NCBI RefSeq assembly: GCF_001638985.1
Contig: NW_017265157.1
Coordinates: 744,001-808,000 of the forward strand
DNA length: 64,000 nucleotides
Reading direction: 5' to 3'
From: Phycomyces blakesleeanus NRRL 1555(-)
Taxonomy: Eukaryota > Mucoromycota > Mucoromycetes > Mucorales > Phycomycetaceae
Below are positions 1 through 12,065 of this stretch, piece after piece. A program made the position numbers and the translations under genes. Below the pieces are notes generated by a model. That model did not search any database. It had not been told where the DNA came from and saw only the letters and a program-made list of their open reading frames with translations. The first letter of the stretch is position 1, and every line of letters begins with the position of its first letter.

Positions 1-1223
1 CTGTCTTATGACGGACTTAGTTGGTTTGAGCGTAACTTGTATGTCAATAACACTGTGGGTAATAAAGCTGCCCCTGATATGAGCGGCAAGGATGCCCTAG
101 GTAAGTTGAATACTTAATTAGATGGGTAGATTATTGGATCTAATCTCCTAATCTTGTAGGCTCTGACCAGCCTGGTCTCGAAGACATGACTATCAAGGCA
201 TTGGAAACTCTTAAGAAACGCGGTGGCGATGATGGGTTCTTCTTGATGTCTGAAGCTGCATCCGTCGACAAAAAGGTAATGCCGTTAGCGAATGAAAGAC
301 ATTATGATTGGCTTGTTTGTTGATACAATTATATTTGGGTAGTTGCATGTATTTGATTTTCCTCGTGCATTTGCCGAATTGGTTGAGCTTGATGTTACTA
401 TCAAGAAGACTGTCGAATGGCTCAAGGTAACTAAAATAAATACTATGCATACCTCGAGAAAATGGAGTCTTATTGGTCTACTTTAGAAAAATGGCGAATA
501 CGAGGATACTTTGATCCTTGTAACAGCCGATCACGCTCATTCTTTTGACGTCTGGGGATCTGTTGATCGCAACTACCTCTCTGGTCATGTTGATAACACC
601 GCCAAGCTTAACTCTATTGGTGTCTATGGGCAGTCAGGATGGCCCGGTTATTTCGATACCAATGGAGATGGTTTCCCAGATAATTGGACTCCAAACATTG
701 TCTTGGCTGCTGGTACTTCCAACGGTCCTGACCATTACGAAGCCTGGAACACTTCCAAGGATGAAATTCGCAACCCTTCTATCACTGGTCCCGACAAGCT
801 TACATATATTCCTAACCCTGAGGACGCCGCTGGTGATTACCAGAGTAAGCGAAAAACAGGCTTTGTGTATTCAAAAAATTTTCTAACTTTTGTGATTTTA
901 TTTATAGAGGGACTCAAGTGGAATAGTAATCTCCCTACTGAAGAAAACCAGGGTGTTCATTCGATGAGCGATGTCTTCATCTATTCTAACGGTAATTTCG
1001 ATTAATTTCTGAGGAACACTGAATTGTATACTAATTTATTGAACGCAGGCCCTGGATCAGATCTCTTCAAAAAGACCTTTGAGAACTGGGATCTCTTCTT
1101 CAAGATGGCTGAGGTATATACTTTATCTCTTTATGGATAAAAGAGCTAAGATCCTTATTAATTTGGTATTTTTTACTTGTTTAGGCAATGGATTTGCTTA
1201 GACCTACCAAGAAAGAAAACTAG
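1..1223 (+). CDS. Alkaline phosphatase, 3' part (5' end outside window)
   Basis: Spliced exons read as the C-terminal part of a PhoA-type alkaline phosphatase, a zinc/magnesium phosphomonoesterase that releases phosphate from monoesters. The reading frame is open from base 1 (LSYDGLSWFERNLYVNN), so the gene begins outside the window and its catalytic serine is not seen. Visible family signatures are DDGFFLMSEAA near 226-266, the metal-binding VTADHAHSFDVWG at 519-557 and, after another intron, the C-terminal GVHSMSDVFIYSNGPGS, which corresponds to the last metal-histidine region of the family. At least six short GT-AG introns are present and the stop is TAG at 1221-1223. Fungal members are vacuolar or secreted; the targeting end is missing here. 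It converges on the lipase gene on the other strand. Confidence 0.88.
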
Positions 1224-1911
1224 GCTTTTTTTCTTTCTTTCTGCCAACAAACATCCTATAGCGTTTGGATTGTTCGAGTACAGCCACTATATATCTCCAA
1301 TTCAACCTTATAATCAATTTTCTATCTATCTATCTATCTATCAATTGATATAGGCATCTATTTATCTGATAAAATTACCCTTTTTTTTTAAATAATAATA
1401 ATAATAATAATAATAAACAAAACCTTTCCTTCTTTATTTTACTTAATAGCCAACGATCTCCCACATGTTGTTTTTCATGGATCTCATTGGTCCAAATATA
1501 ATTTCTTTTAAGAAATTGTATTATTGTGGAATACCAAGATCAACCTTGAACTTCTGTGTATCTTGAGTCATAGAATACTCTATCTCTAAAACCATAATAG
1601 ATAAATGTATCATAAAAGTCCAAATTAAATATATATATACTAAAATATAGATAAGAAGAAATATACCATGTTTAACAAGAAGTATTCCAAGAAAAAAAAA
1701 TCCCGTAAAACATTAATGAAATTTAAGCTTTATAATACGAAAAACATCCTTTTATACATAAATATATAAATAAGGCATAATGTTTACAAGATTAAAAGGT
1801 GCCTCGAAAAATCCAAAACTCAAATATGCTACGTACTGTATGCCGTAAGAATACAGACATATTATTTTGTGTGGATCGATATTTTGAATGATTGAGATAC
1901 AATATGTTCAT
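1224..1911. other. Convergent intergenic gap with microsatellites
   Basis: No gene seen. The gap lies between two convergent 3' ends and is very AT-rich. It holds a (CTAT)n run at about 1322-1343 and an (AAT)n run at about 1391-1416. Confidence 0.7.
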
Positions 1912-4900
1912 CTATATTTCATCTCTATTAATCAATGGCCCACTATTCCTACTGGGTTTTGATGTTCCCTTTAATCCTAAGTTTGCTACAGCATCCCAAA
2001 TAGCATTACTCGCTGCAGTCCGTTTTTCCCCTTCAAGTACAGCCCCAGTCTCTTTGCTAGAGCTATGAGAGAGAGGGAATACGTGTGAGTGCGCTTTCTC
2101 TTCCTCAGTAGGATCCAATATTCCTTCTGGTCGTAATGAATGCGATGGCTCAGTGTGGCTGCTTCCTTCCATCATCAAAGCTTCCCGCGCTCTTTTGAAA
2201 GCAATATCAAAATTGGTGGGTAAATGATCGAGTACAATCGACCGACGAACAATAATCTCTCTAGACACTCGTTCAGCATCGGTTCTTTCGATTACAATAC
2301 GAGTTTCATTACTGGGAGTAGGATCCTACGAGTAAAATACAATAAGAATGTAATAATAGGATATATATTATGTTGTATTTTTTTTATAAAAAAAAAAGAC
2401 TTACCAGCCAAAATTGATAAACCTGTCCTGCAACGTACAGCTAAAACCAACAAAGAGTTAGAACGAGAAAATCATATGAATTCCAAATATACATACGCGT
2501 GGGTTAGCCATTGAGTCCAGGCATCTCTGGCGACACTCTGCAATTCTTTCGTAGGCAGTCTTCCATTTTTCACCTTCCATTTTACCAACCCATAGTACTT
2601 GACCAACACCAAGTGTCTTTGCAGCTTCTGCACTAGCAATAATAAGCTCCTTGACATCCATCATAGACCCATAGCTGAGCTTGCTGACTACATCATCAGC
2701 AAACACAAAAGACTGGATATAATCCTAAAACATTATGATTTGTAAGGAGACTCCTGATTTTAATTGTTTCAATAACAGCGCAGGCCTCTAATGTTTACCT
2801 TGTACTTTTCTGACAAATTTAAACTTAGACCACACGCTGGAGCGTACCCGAAACATTTTAGAGAAAAATCCACATCCGTGCCCTTTCTAAACTCATCAAG
2901 ATAATCTATCAACATAATTGTTAAGATTGCTGCAGTTGCTGCTCCTAAACTGTGGCCAACTATATAGAGTGCTGAAGTGGAGTGCTCGTTTGAATAGGCA
3001 ATTAACTGTGGTGCCACATTACGGAAAAACCACATAGCAGAAGACTACAAAAAAAAGTAAATAAAAACAATACTTAGTTTGCTTGACTATTCAAACAAAA
3101 CAGACTTGTTTTTCTTTTGCTTTACCTTCATTCCTTTATGGATCAAACCTCCTCTCCATGGTTCGTACTCACATACCAAATCAGTCATTGTGTCAAAAAC
3201 GCTCTTTAAATTGACAAGAAATTGTGTCCAGATTAGCAACGCTTGCATTAAAATAAAAAGATGGAAATACCATTGTGCCTCTAATAACTAGAACTATGGA
3301 GTTCGTAGTCCGGTCGCGTGTAATAAAGTAGCTTGGTCTGAACGCTTCGGCTGTCCGGAATTCATAAGCCAGTAAATCTTCTTTTGGGATCGACAGAAAT
3401 TCAATAATCGACAATGCATCAGAGTGATTCCTAATGGCGTCAGACAGGTACCCGTTTCCTTTTCCAATAAAATTAAGACCTTTCCAGCCATAAGATGCAA
3501 CCGAGAACTTCCAGAAATGAGAAGCTAGCTCTATTTCTGACAGGTCTTCAACAAGATCCCATGTTCTCTCTCGGGGTAGTTCTCCATAGAATTTCTCGAG
3601 AACAGTAAACCCAGTAAGCACTTGGAGGTTAGTAAGTTCAAAACCTTGACCCTAACGACACATATCAGTAAAATTATTATATGACTTTTCTAGAGGATAT
3701 TAAATTACTCACAAATGAAGCCAGCAGTTTTGCAATTGTCCGTAGAACCTGGTTGGTTTCTTTGTTTACTGTCCAAGATCCAATTGTTTCAAGGAGAGGG
3801 TAAGCCTTTATATTTTCTTGGTCATCGCTCAAAATGACGGATTCTAATTCATTGTTATTAAATGCAGCCTTCTTAGAGTTCGAAGGTTTTGTATTTGAAG
3901 GGTCTGGTACGGCGACAGTACTGGCTGTTGATAGTGACGAGGACGGCTTGTTAAAGCGGAACCAGGAAGACACCTTGTGAACAGTTGATTCCTTGTTGGT
4001 CGCATTTTTCGCATCTTCTTTCGAAAGATTAGAATCCTGGCTCTGAAGACTGCTAGACTTTATTCTCCCCAAGGCTAATGGGCGCATTAAAGAATTGGAA
4101 TCTTCTGAGTCCGAATCAGATTCGCTCTCATCTGGATAGTCGAGCGTCTCTCCCAAGTGTGTATCTCTTCCTTCTTCGTATTTGCAAAATTTTATACCGG
4201 CTGTCTTTCGCTCACGTTGGAATTTAAGATGCCTCTGAAACTCAGTCGCAAGCTGCTCTTCTGTCAACAAATTGCTTGAGCCTACAGGAGTATCTGTCTT
4301 TCTCAGCTCTCTCAACACCAGAGGCTCATCTTTGCTATCTGCCGAAGTTCCATTGTTATTCTTTTGCTCACTTCCGTCAGAAAGTTGTGTTTGTTCGGAC
4401 TGGTACACATAGGCTATTTTTACTTGAATAGCCCCCACATTAGCCGTCAGAGTTTTTCGCTGTCCTACACTCGAACTTGCCCCAGTAGAAAGTTTTTTAT
4501 CCCAAATTTCGTAATAGCTCGTGAATGTTTCCGGCATTCCTTCCAATAGTCTAAGACGTATTTCTGTTCTTCCAATATGCCGATCGGGTAGTAGCATATA
4601 GCTATCGAACAAGTCTAGTTGTATTGTCCCAAAAAGCTGGGCATGAAAACTCACAGATAATTCAAAAGTTTCATGCCATCGTCCTTGTTCATACTCGGAT
4701 ACAGAGGTATAATACTTTTGCTCTATGTATGGTTAGACTTGAGATCGTTATGGAGATTTAGATGCTTACCTCCAAGTGTGATGACCACATATGGTCTTTG
4801 AACAGGTACGTTTAAGAAGCAGTCAAGGACTTGTAACTGCGTAACCGATATTAGCATATATTTAAATATTAACTTTGAACCTTTACTCTAAGTTTTCCGG

Positions 4901-4979
4901 AGGGTAATGGCGGTGATTGTCGGCTTAGAGGCGTGTTTGGTATATTATGGCTGTGAATTTGTTCATGAGTAATCGACAT
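1912..4979 (-). CDS. C2-domain class 3 lipase
   Basis: A multi-exon gene for a cytoplasmic or membrane-recruited serine lipase of the class 3 (diacylglycerol-lipase-like) family. The start is ATG at 4977-4979 (MSITHEQIHSHNIPNTPL). The N-terminus is a C2 domain spread over the first exons (LQVLDCFLNVPVQRPYVVIT, then GRWHETFELSV and TIQLDLFDSYMLLPDRHIG), which would give calcium or phospholipid binding. A Ser/Asp/Glu-rich linker follows. The alpha/beta-hydrolase core starts near 3621 and carries the nucleophile elbow YIVGHSLGAAT near 2940-2960. The C-terminal tail (to 1912) is polar and probably disordered. Introns are short; one splice joins LLAS-F to GQGFELTNLQ across 3648-3712. By family knowledge the substrate is a glycerolipid acyl ester; the exact lipid cannot be read from sequence. 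Confidence 0.85.
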
Positions 4980-6524
4980 GATCGGTGAAGAGAGAAGTTT
5001 ATGCTTTCTGTGACAAGATATTTATTCTACTCCAGCTTGTGAGTTATACATGTGACATCAGAATTTACTATCAATATAGCAAGACAAGTGAAACGCAAAC
5101 GCAAACCCAACCATTATCTTTACCTACTTTTGATTGGACATTAAGCGTAATATAGGATAGCCTCAAGAGAGGTTTCTTTTAAGTAATTCAATAGCCCAAT
5201 AGTCAGCAAAAATAGTCTATGAAAGCAATAATAGAAAAAGTAATATCCCAAACGGATTCATACCAATTCAGAAATGTTGCACAGCCCATGCACTGTCAAA
5301 CATCTAAAGACCATAATATGACCGTAGAAAGAAAGAAAATACGTCACACAATAATCTAAGTAATTAGAATCTGGCGGTTGATAATCGATAAAAGGGGAGA
5401 CAATAAAAGTACGGTTTCGATTGTAAAGTAAATTATTAATGACAATGAATCTAGAGCTCATGCTAGCTCATTCTAGATATTTCAGGGCATAGATTTGGTA
5501 ACATAATTTTAATTTATTTATTTTTTTACTTAAAATGGTTGAAACTGGCTTATGTTTGCTTCTAAGGTTGGTAGCCTCTTTTTTTCTTCTATCTTTATTT
5601 TCGTATCTCATATACCGTATATACTCACACCATCATTTTAGGTCAGTAAGAAACTCTTGCCATCACAAATCGTTGCAAAATGCGAACGACCAAAGACAGT
5701 AAACAATCTTTTAAGAAATCTATGTCGATATGAAATGCATGTGAGAATAACCACAATAAGGTTTTTAATATGTGACAGAGGTGCAAACACTTGTCTTATA
5801 GCCCAGATAAAGAGAAATAACTGCTGGCTCGATTTGATAATATAATTCAATCATAGATAGCTGCTTATGCCTTTGGATTGTTTTTTAAAAGTCCAAAAAA
5901 CAAGACTTTTGCAAAAATTAATACATCAAGAAAATAGTATGTGCTTATGAAGATGGATAGTGTACTATATCAATACCGCTAAATCATTTGCTGTTTTTTT
6001 TAAGACTTCTTCTTCAAAAAAAAAAGAGTCTTAGTGCATCCTCAGCAGTTACATTTCCAAAAACATTTAATAAAATATTTGGTCACTTTGATCCTTTTAT
6101 AATTCTGTCGAACATTAAACTTATTTTCCCAGGCAGAGTTCTTCAAAGGAAATATTGAAACAAATCCAGAGATAGGTTACTTGATGTCGATTGTCCCATA
6201 CTCTCATATAAACGGGCAAAATTATTAAGAAATTTTACGACAAGTACGCTACTGTGTGCGTATCACGTATCCGTTAATAATTGTTATTTTCTTCATAAAT
6301 TGATACATTTTATTTATTGATTCATTTCCTCTAATATTTCTCCTTCACAAAGCGTTGCCCGAATCAACCAAAATAATAATAATAAAATCTAATGGTTATA
6401 GTAATGGTAATGTTTTTTTTTGTTAAGAGTGTAAAAGAGAAGAAGGAATTAATAAATAAAGATGGCATATATGTATGTGTGTTTTCCCCTCCCCCTTTTT
6501 TTTAAGCTGTCAATAAACAGCTAT
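4980..6524. other. Intergenic region upstream of the lipase
   Basis: About 1.5 kb holding the lipase promoter and the 3' flank of the GW-repeat gene. Only short unconvincing ORFs occur (for example 5258-5461 minus and 5657-5845 plus); none has a recognisable domain. Long T and A runs are frequent. Confidence 0.6.
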
Positions 6525-9500
6525 CTAATGAAAGTATCTTGGAGTGGGATGGTAATAATAGACAGGTGCATCAACATGAGTACCCGCGGCTCGACTTAAT
6601 CCTTCTTTATCAACAGATTTTCCTCGGCCATCGTCTTCTGATACAGATGTTTTTGAAGCTTTCCCTTCTACATCTCCTTGTTCATCTCTTGGTTGTTGAT
6701 CCAGTTGATTTTGATGTTGGTGGGGCAGTTGGTGGGGCAATTGTTGATGTTGATGCTGATGCTGATGCTGCATATGCTGATGTGGCTGCGAGGCCATCAT
6801 TGGGCGAAATGAAGGCTGCATTGGCATGGGAATTGGCATTGGCATTGGAGCATAGTAATAGGACTGCATTTGAGGGGGATGCATTTGAGGGGGATGCATC
6901 TGAGCAGGGTGCATCATAGGCTGACCCATACCATAGTAGACCATTCCATTCACTTCATAAGGAGATGCCATGGGTCCAGCTACAGGCGAAGGAGTGTATG
7001 GATAATATGAAGGTGGTATATCCGTAAACCCTTCACTTGGCTGGGAGTGGTACTGCATGGGATAATACTGCATTGGCATATACATACTATTATGTCCAGA
7101 CCCATCTGCATAATGCTGACCACTGCTTGATTCTGCCGTATTTCCGGATTCGTCATCATTAATAGTGGCTCGAGTGCCTGCAGACCTTGTGCTATTTACT
7201 GGACTATTACTGGCAGTTGATCCTTCGACTGGTGTATCACGCTTGCGCCAGTCTTCGTGTATATGGCGGGAACGAGCCGACTTACTCTTTTTGTTTGAAG
7301 ATTTGAATATAAGAGGTTGTCCATTGGGTCCTGTGGCTACCGCTGTTGCTAACAAAGTTGTTGCATCCTTAGCAATATCAACAGCATGATCCTCTTGGAC
7401 CCTCTCTGAGCTTTCAGATGGTGCAGAAGGAGTAGATATTCCTTCAGGAGGAGTAGGAATACCAAGAATTTGTTCACTTTTTTCCCAATCATATCTTGCA
7501 TCGGCTTCAAGGATAATAACTACATCTGAATCCTCATCTGGTTCTTCTTGGTCGCGGATAGTGTCCTCTAGGTATGAAGTCACCCCAAGTTCTTTGTCTG
7601 CCTTCTGGTCAGCAAGTATCTCTTTGCGAATACTAGACTTGGCTTCTTGCTCATGCTCAGCAATGTTCTCGGCGGTATATTCTTTGTTATCTGACTTTTT
7701 CTGGATAGCAGAAACATCATTTTTGTGCAGCTCTGGAGATTTTGGTGAAGAGTGGCGTTTACCGCCTTCTTTAGGTGTCTTACTAGAAGCTACCATCTTT
7801 TTGTCATCAGCATTGGTTTTGACATTATTCTTTGTTTTGTTTCCACTTGGAGAGGTACACACATCTACACTAGTAGACAAGGTCCAAGATGCCCATGCGT
7901 TTGAAGCTTCTTCGCCTTTATACAAGCCGCTTACAATAGGAGCTCTAGGAGGACGTGGAATTTTTTTCTCGGGTATTCTAGGACGCAGCAATGGTTTACT
8001 CTTTTGTGATCCAAGAGGTTGATTCAATGCTGGAGTGTGCTTTAGAGACTCTCCTGGATTAGCTACCGAGTTATCTTCTGTACCACCGGTTCGAGATGCC
8101 TTCCCGGAGTCTATTCAAAATATGTGTTAAATAATGTTCTAATGTAATCCAGGAGAAGCGTGTTATTTTAGAGTCGACAAAATTACCCCATTCTGATTTT
8201 TCTGTAGAGTCTGGAACAGTTCCAGTAGTCGTGGCTGCTCCCCAGTTGTCTTCTTGATTCATATCCTGAGCAGTAGTTCCCCAATTGTCCTCTTGTTTCA
8301 CACCCTGAACAGTAGCTTCCCAGCTGTCTTCTTGCTTTACATCCTGGACAGTAGCTTTCCAGCTATCCTCCTGCTTTACTGGCTCCACATATTTAACAGT
8401 ACGCTCCCAGCTATCCTCTTGCTTCACATCTTGGGCAATAGCTCCCCAGCTGTCCTCTGTATTTACCGGCGCTGCAGATGCTTCTCCCCATCCACCTTCA
8501 TTTATCAACACGCCAGGAGTTCTATCCTGCCCGCTTTCTAGTTTTTTGTTTAAATCATCAGATTTTTCCACAACGTTCTGTGCTTGAATGGATGTATTCT
8601 CTCCTACGTTTCCAGAGTTCTCAGTAACAGTAGTCGTAGTATCATGAATCGTTGTTTGGGTTGGTTTCTTGGATGACTTTAGATTACTAGACTTCGTAGA
8701 CTGGCTCTTGGCAGACTTAGCCTTAGTCGATCTAGATTTAGATGCTGTAAGACCTGATTTTGTCTCTGTATTTATATTAGCGTCCTTGTCATTGGCTTGA
8801 TCAGAAATTGTAGTTGGGCGTTTTTTGGACGTATGTTCTTTCTTTGGTGTTGAGAGTTCTTCTACAGGCCATTCATTAGCAGTGACCTTCTTATCTACTG
8901 AACCCCAGCCAGATTCTTCCGAATTGGGATCTTTTTTAGTTGAATGTTGATCAGAAACAATAGCTGGTTGCGTAGTGGTTCCCCATACTGGCTCTTCCAC
9001 TTTATTTTCTTTATCTGAAGTTTTCTCAATTGTTGTTGACTTCTGTTTGCTCTCCTTCTTATTAGACTCTTTAACATGGATTTGTTTCTCACTCGACTTT
9101 TCGCTTCCACCAGATTTTTGTTTAGTTTTCTTCTCACCCGACTTTTCGCCAGATCCTGACTTTCTGTTTGATTCGGCTTTGCTAGAAGACTCTTTAACTT
9201 TTGTTTCTTCTTCAGGCCATTCAGCCGAAGCCGGTTTCTGTTCAACCTCTCCCCAGCCAAGCTTTTCTGTATCGTTCTTATCCCGTTCGGACTCTTCTAC
9301 AGGCTGATTTGGGATTTATATCTTCATTTTTCTCTCTCTTTTCTGTTATTACTTACTTCAACCCCATTGAAAGTTTCAGTATTGCTGACATCAACAGCCA
9401 CATGGTTGTTGGTGGAAACAGACTGCGCGTTCGACCAGCTGCTGGTACCATAGTCCAAAAGGTTATTATTAGTAGTAGCCGGTAACTTCTCTTTGGAACC

Positions 9501-10852
9501 TTTGCCATTTTTTGGTGGTCTTGATGATTTTGGAGTAGTATTTACAGGTCTGGGAGGACGCGAGGGTTTAGGGGCTCTGAGATTTGGTTGGGCTTTAACA
9601 ACAATAGGCTTAGGTGCACGGCCAATGGTGGCCGTGTCAATAAGTGCTCTCCACTGACTACTAGCAACAGCCTCCTTTTCTGGTGTGTTATTTAAGGTGG
9701 TTTTAGGTGCGGCTACTGGAGTTTCTTGGACAATACTGGTAGACAAAACTGGTGAACCAATATCTGTGGTATTTTCTATTGGGTCTGAAGCTTTAATAGA
9801 AGTATCGGATGATCTAGGTTCATGTGCTTTTGGTGAATCAGCAATGTCAGAAGAGATTGGCTCTGAATCAGGACCTATAACAGCTCTCTTTTCGTCAACA
9901 TAGGTATTCCACTCTGTTTCGGCTTCTTTAATAACGTCTACCAATAACGAATAATTTTTTTTTTAAAAAAAAAAGACTTAGAAAAAGTTAAGCAAGCATA
10001 TGTTGCAAATATTATATTACCGGGAGAATTTTGAGGCATCAAGCCAACAGAGTCCAAAGTGATTTCCCCGGTAACCGGTACACATTTTTTGGATTCAACC
10101 GTAGGAGTATCCTTGGAGACAGTTTCTTTTCCCTTGGCCACCACAGGGCTAGAAATTTTACGAGCATCTTCTTCAGCCTTTCGTAACTCAATTGCCTTTG
10201 ATGCCGCACTGAATTCCAACCATCGATTTGGTCCAGATTCTGCCTTGGAAGCTTTCTCATTCTGTCCACCCGATCGATCTTTAACAGTAGGAATGTCTTT
10301 TGATGTGGAGGAAGCGGCAGAAGTCTTTAAATTTGGAATGCTTTCCCGGAATTTGTCTCGCCACTCTCTTTCCTCGGTTTCTACGGTCATCAATCGTTCA
10401 TAACTTTCATGTGACCATTTTCCATTCACAAGTTGATCAATAAGTGCCCACTTTTCTTCATGAAGTTGGGCTCCCTTTGACTTTCCAGTACTCTCAGAAA
10501 TTTCAGCTCCTGGTACCTCAACGTAGGGCGGTGGGACCAGACGTGGCCCTGTTTCGCGTGGCGTTTCACTAGCAGTCGCATTGATGGCATCGTCTGCATC
10601 GCTTTCGTCACTTTCGTCGTCTTCATCATCCTCGTCGTCTGAAATGTCTTCAGAGTTTGTGTCTTCTGAATCGTACTCTTCAGAGTCGTCAGAGTCGTCA
10701 GAGTCGTCAGAGTCTTCTGCCTTGCTTTGACTTAGGTCAGTCTCGATCTCAGATTGACTGTCATTCTCAGACAGACTGGATTGTTCGCCTTCGCTTGCAG
10801 GTTGATTGAACGCTCTCGTTACACGTCTGCGCGATTGAAGCAGGCTAGACAT
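6525..10852 (-). CDS. Large low-complexity GW/WG-repeat protein (possible Argonaute-hook protein)
   Basis: Four exons (10852-10021, 9937-9357, 9303-8187, 8110-6525) splice into one frame of 1371 codons. The start is ATG at 10850-10852 (MSSLLQSRRRVTRAF). Order of parts: an acidic Ser/Asp/Glu tract at about residues 45-90; a short ordered patch (HEEKWALIDQLVNGKWSHES); Pro/Arg-rich stretches (RAPKPSRPPRPVN); a Lys/Ser-rich tract; a tryptophan-repeat region; and a His/Gln/Pro/Met/Tyr-rich tail ending YYYHPTPRYFH. Isolated tryptophans sit in Gly/Ser/Glu context (LGWGEVEQ, ESGWGSVDKK, GGWGEASAA, EPVWGTTT), followed by six tandem DSW/DNW units. Such disordered GW/WG proteins can bind Argonaute tryptophan pockets (AGO hook). 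That is known of other proteins and is only inferred here. No enzyme domain is visible. The acidic N-terminus recalls mRNP proteins such as CASC3, but no Btz domain could be shown. Confidence 0.75.
8230..8462 (-). repeat. Six tandem Trp units inside the GW-repeat protein
   Basis: Coding tandem repeat of about 13-16 codons: DSWGAIAQDVKQE, DSWERTVKYVEPVKQE, DSWKATVQDVKQE, DSWEATVQGVKQE, DNWGTTAQDMNQE, DNWGAATTT. The Asp-Ser/Asn-Trp core is constant and the next residue is Gly in half of the units. Trp spacing is about 13 residues, except one unit extended by three. The array reads as expanded by unit duplication. Confidence 0.85.
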
Positions 10853-12065
10853 CTCTATGAGATGGAGAAAGAGAATAGAGGAAGAGCAAGTCTTTCCTGC
10901 AGCTTATTCTTTATTTTATTTTTTTGAATAGACATTGCCAGACTTTTCAGTCACGTGTTAACTAAAGAAGTTGACAAAGTTTGTCAAAAATAATAATAAT
11001 GTTGAAAGAGATATATTGATACGGATAAAGAAGTGCCGAGATAGTTACAGTTGATATATATCTTTCTTTCACTTCTTCTTAGTCTTTTTAACTATTCATA
11101 GGAAAGACACAATTTTTAAATACTAGATGTTTTAATACGCGTTTTGATATTAATGTACCCAAAAATAAATTATACCTTTGAAGACGGTACGATGGATGTG
11201 GTGCCTGGCAGATCTGAGTATATTTCCAATATTTTATCAGTAAATAATATAAGAAATCTTTAAAGCAAACATTTTACTAATAATTTAGAGGTTGAAGCTG
11301 ACATTAGTTTAATTATATATACACAACGAAATACCCCAACCATCTGTATTTACAAAGATGGCACATTAAAGGCAAATACAAAATTATGGAGCTGACCTGA
11401 AGAACACAGACGAAAGTTCTGTCATATTACCAAATTCACAATAATCTTTTTGTCTAAAACTAAAATAGTGAACTAAAAAGCATAACATGCTAAGTACTTG
11501 AATATGCATATACGCTTTCGAAAGCTATTTCTACAGTGTAGAACATGCTATTAGACGTATAGCTCTTGATATGACTATACAAAATATATGCTTTCACAAG
11601 ATCCAGGAAAAAATATTTGTGTACAATTCCTCATATGGCTTCATTTTATAGGAAAGTTCATTCACATAGGTTGAAAATAATAATTTTATAATCATTTTGG
11701 TTGTATATATTGCTTTTTTTTTAAGCAAAAACGATATAGTTTACAATATACCCTTCAAATACTATCAACGGACCTCCAATATACTGATATATTCAGAAAC
11801 CAATATACGCAATCACAGTCAATACAATAGTTAGCTGATAAATAAAGTAGTACTATTGATTTGATATCGCTGTCTTCTGGTTATAATGATTGATATCTCG
11901 TCTTGAAACAGAACATAGACTCTATCTCTTGTCCATCACTCAAATATGTTTTTCGCACATTGAAAAAAAGTCATCCTGTAAATATAAACTCCGACATACT
12001 GCCTTGATTTTTATTTTATTTTCACGTTTGGTGAGTAAGTGAAAAGGAATATAAAGCACAACACA
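10853..12065. other. Divergent intergenic region (GW-repeat gene / cyclin)
   Basis: About 1.2 kb between two divergent start codons, so it holds both promoters. It is AT-rich with no ORF or RNA gene that I can support. No clear operator motif was recognised. Confidence 0.6.

Noticed and set aside
5657..5845. Short plus-strand ORF downstream of a GTCAGTAAG-like site
   Set aside because: A two-exon reading is possible but codon use and content show no similarity to any protein family.
6539..6919. 126-codon ORF on plus opposite the GW-repeat gene tail
   Set aside because: It is a shadow of the His/Gln/Met-rich repeats of the minus-strand exon.
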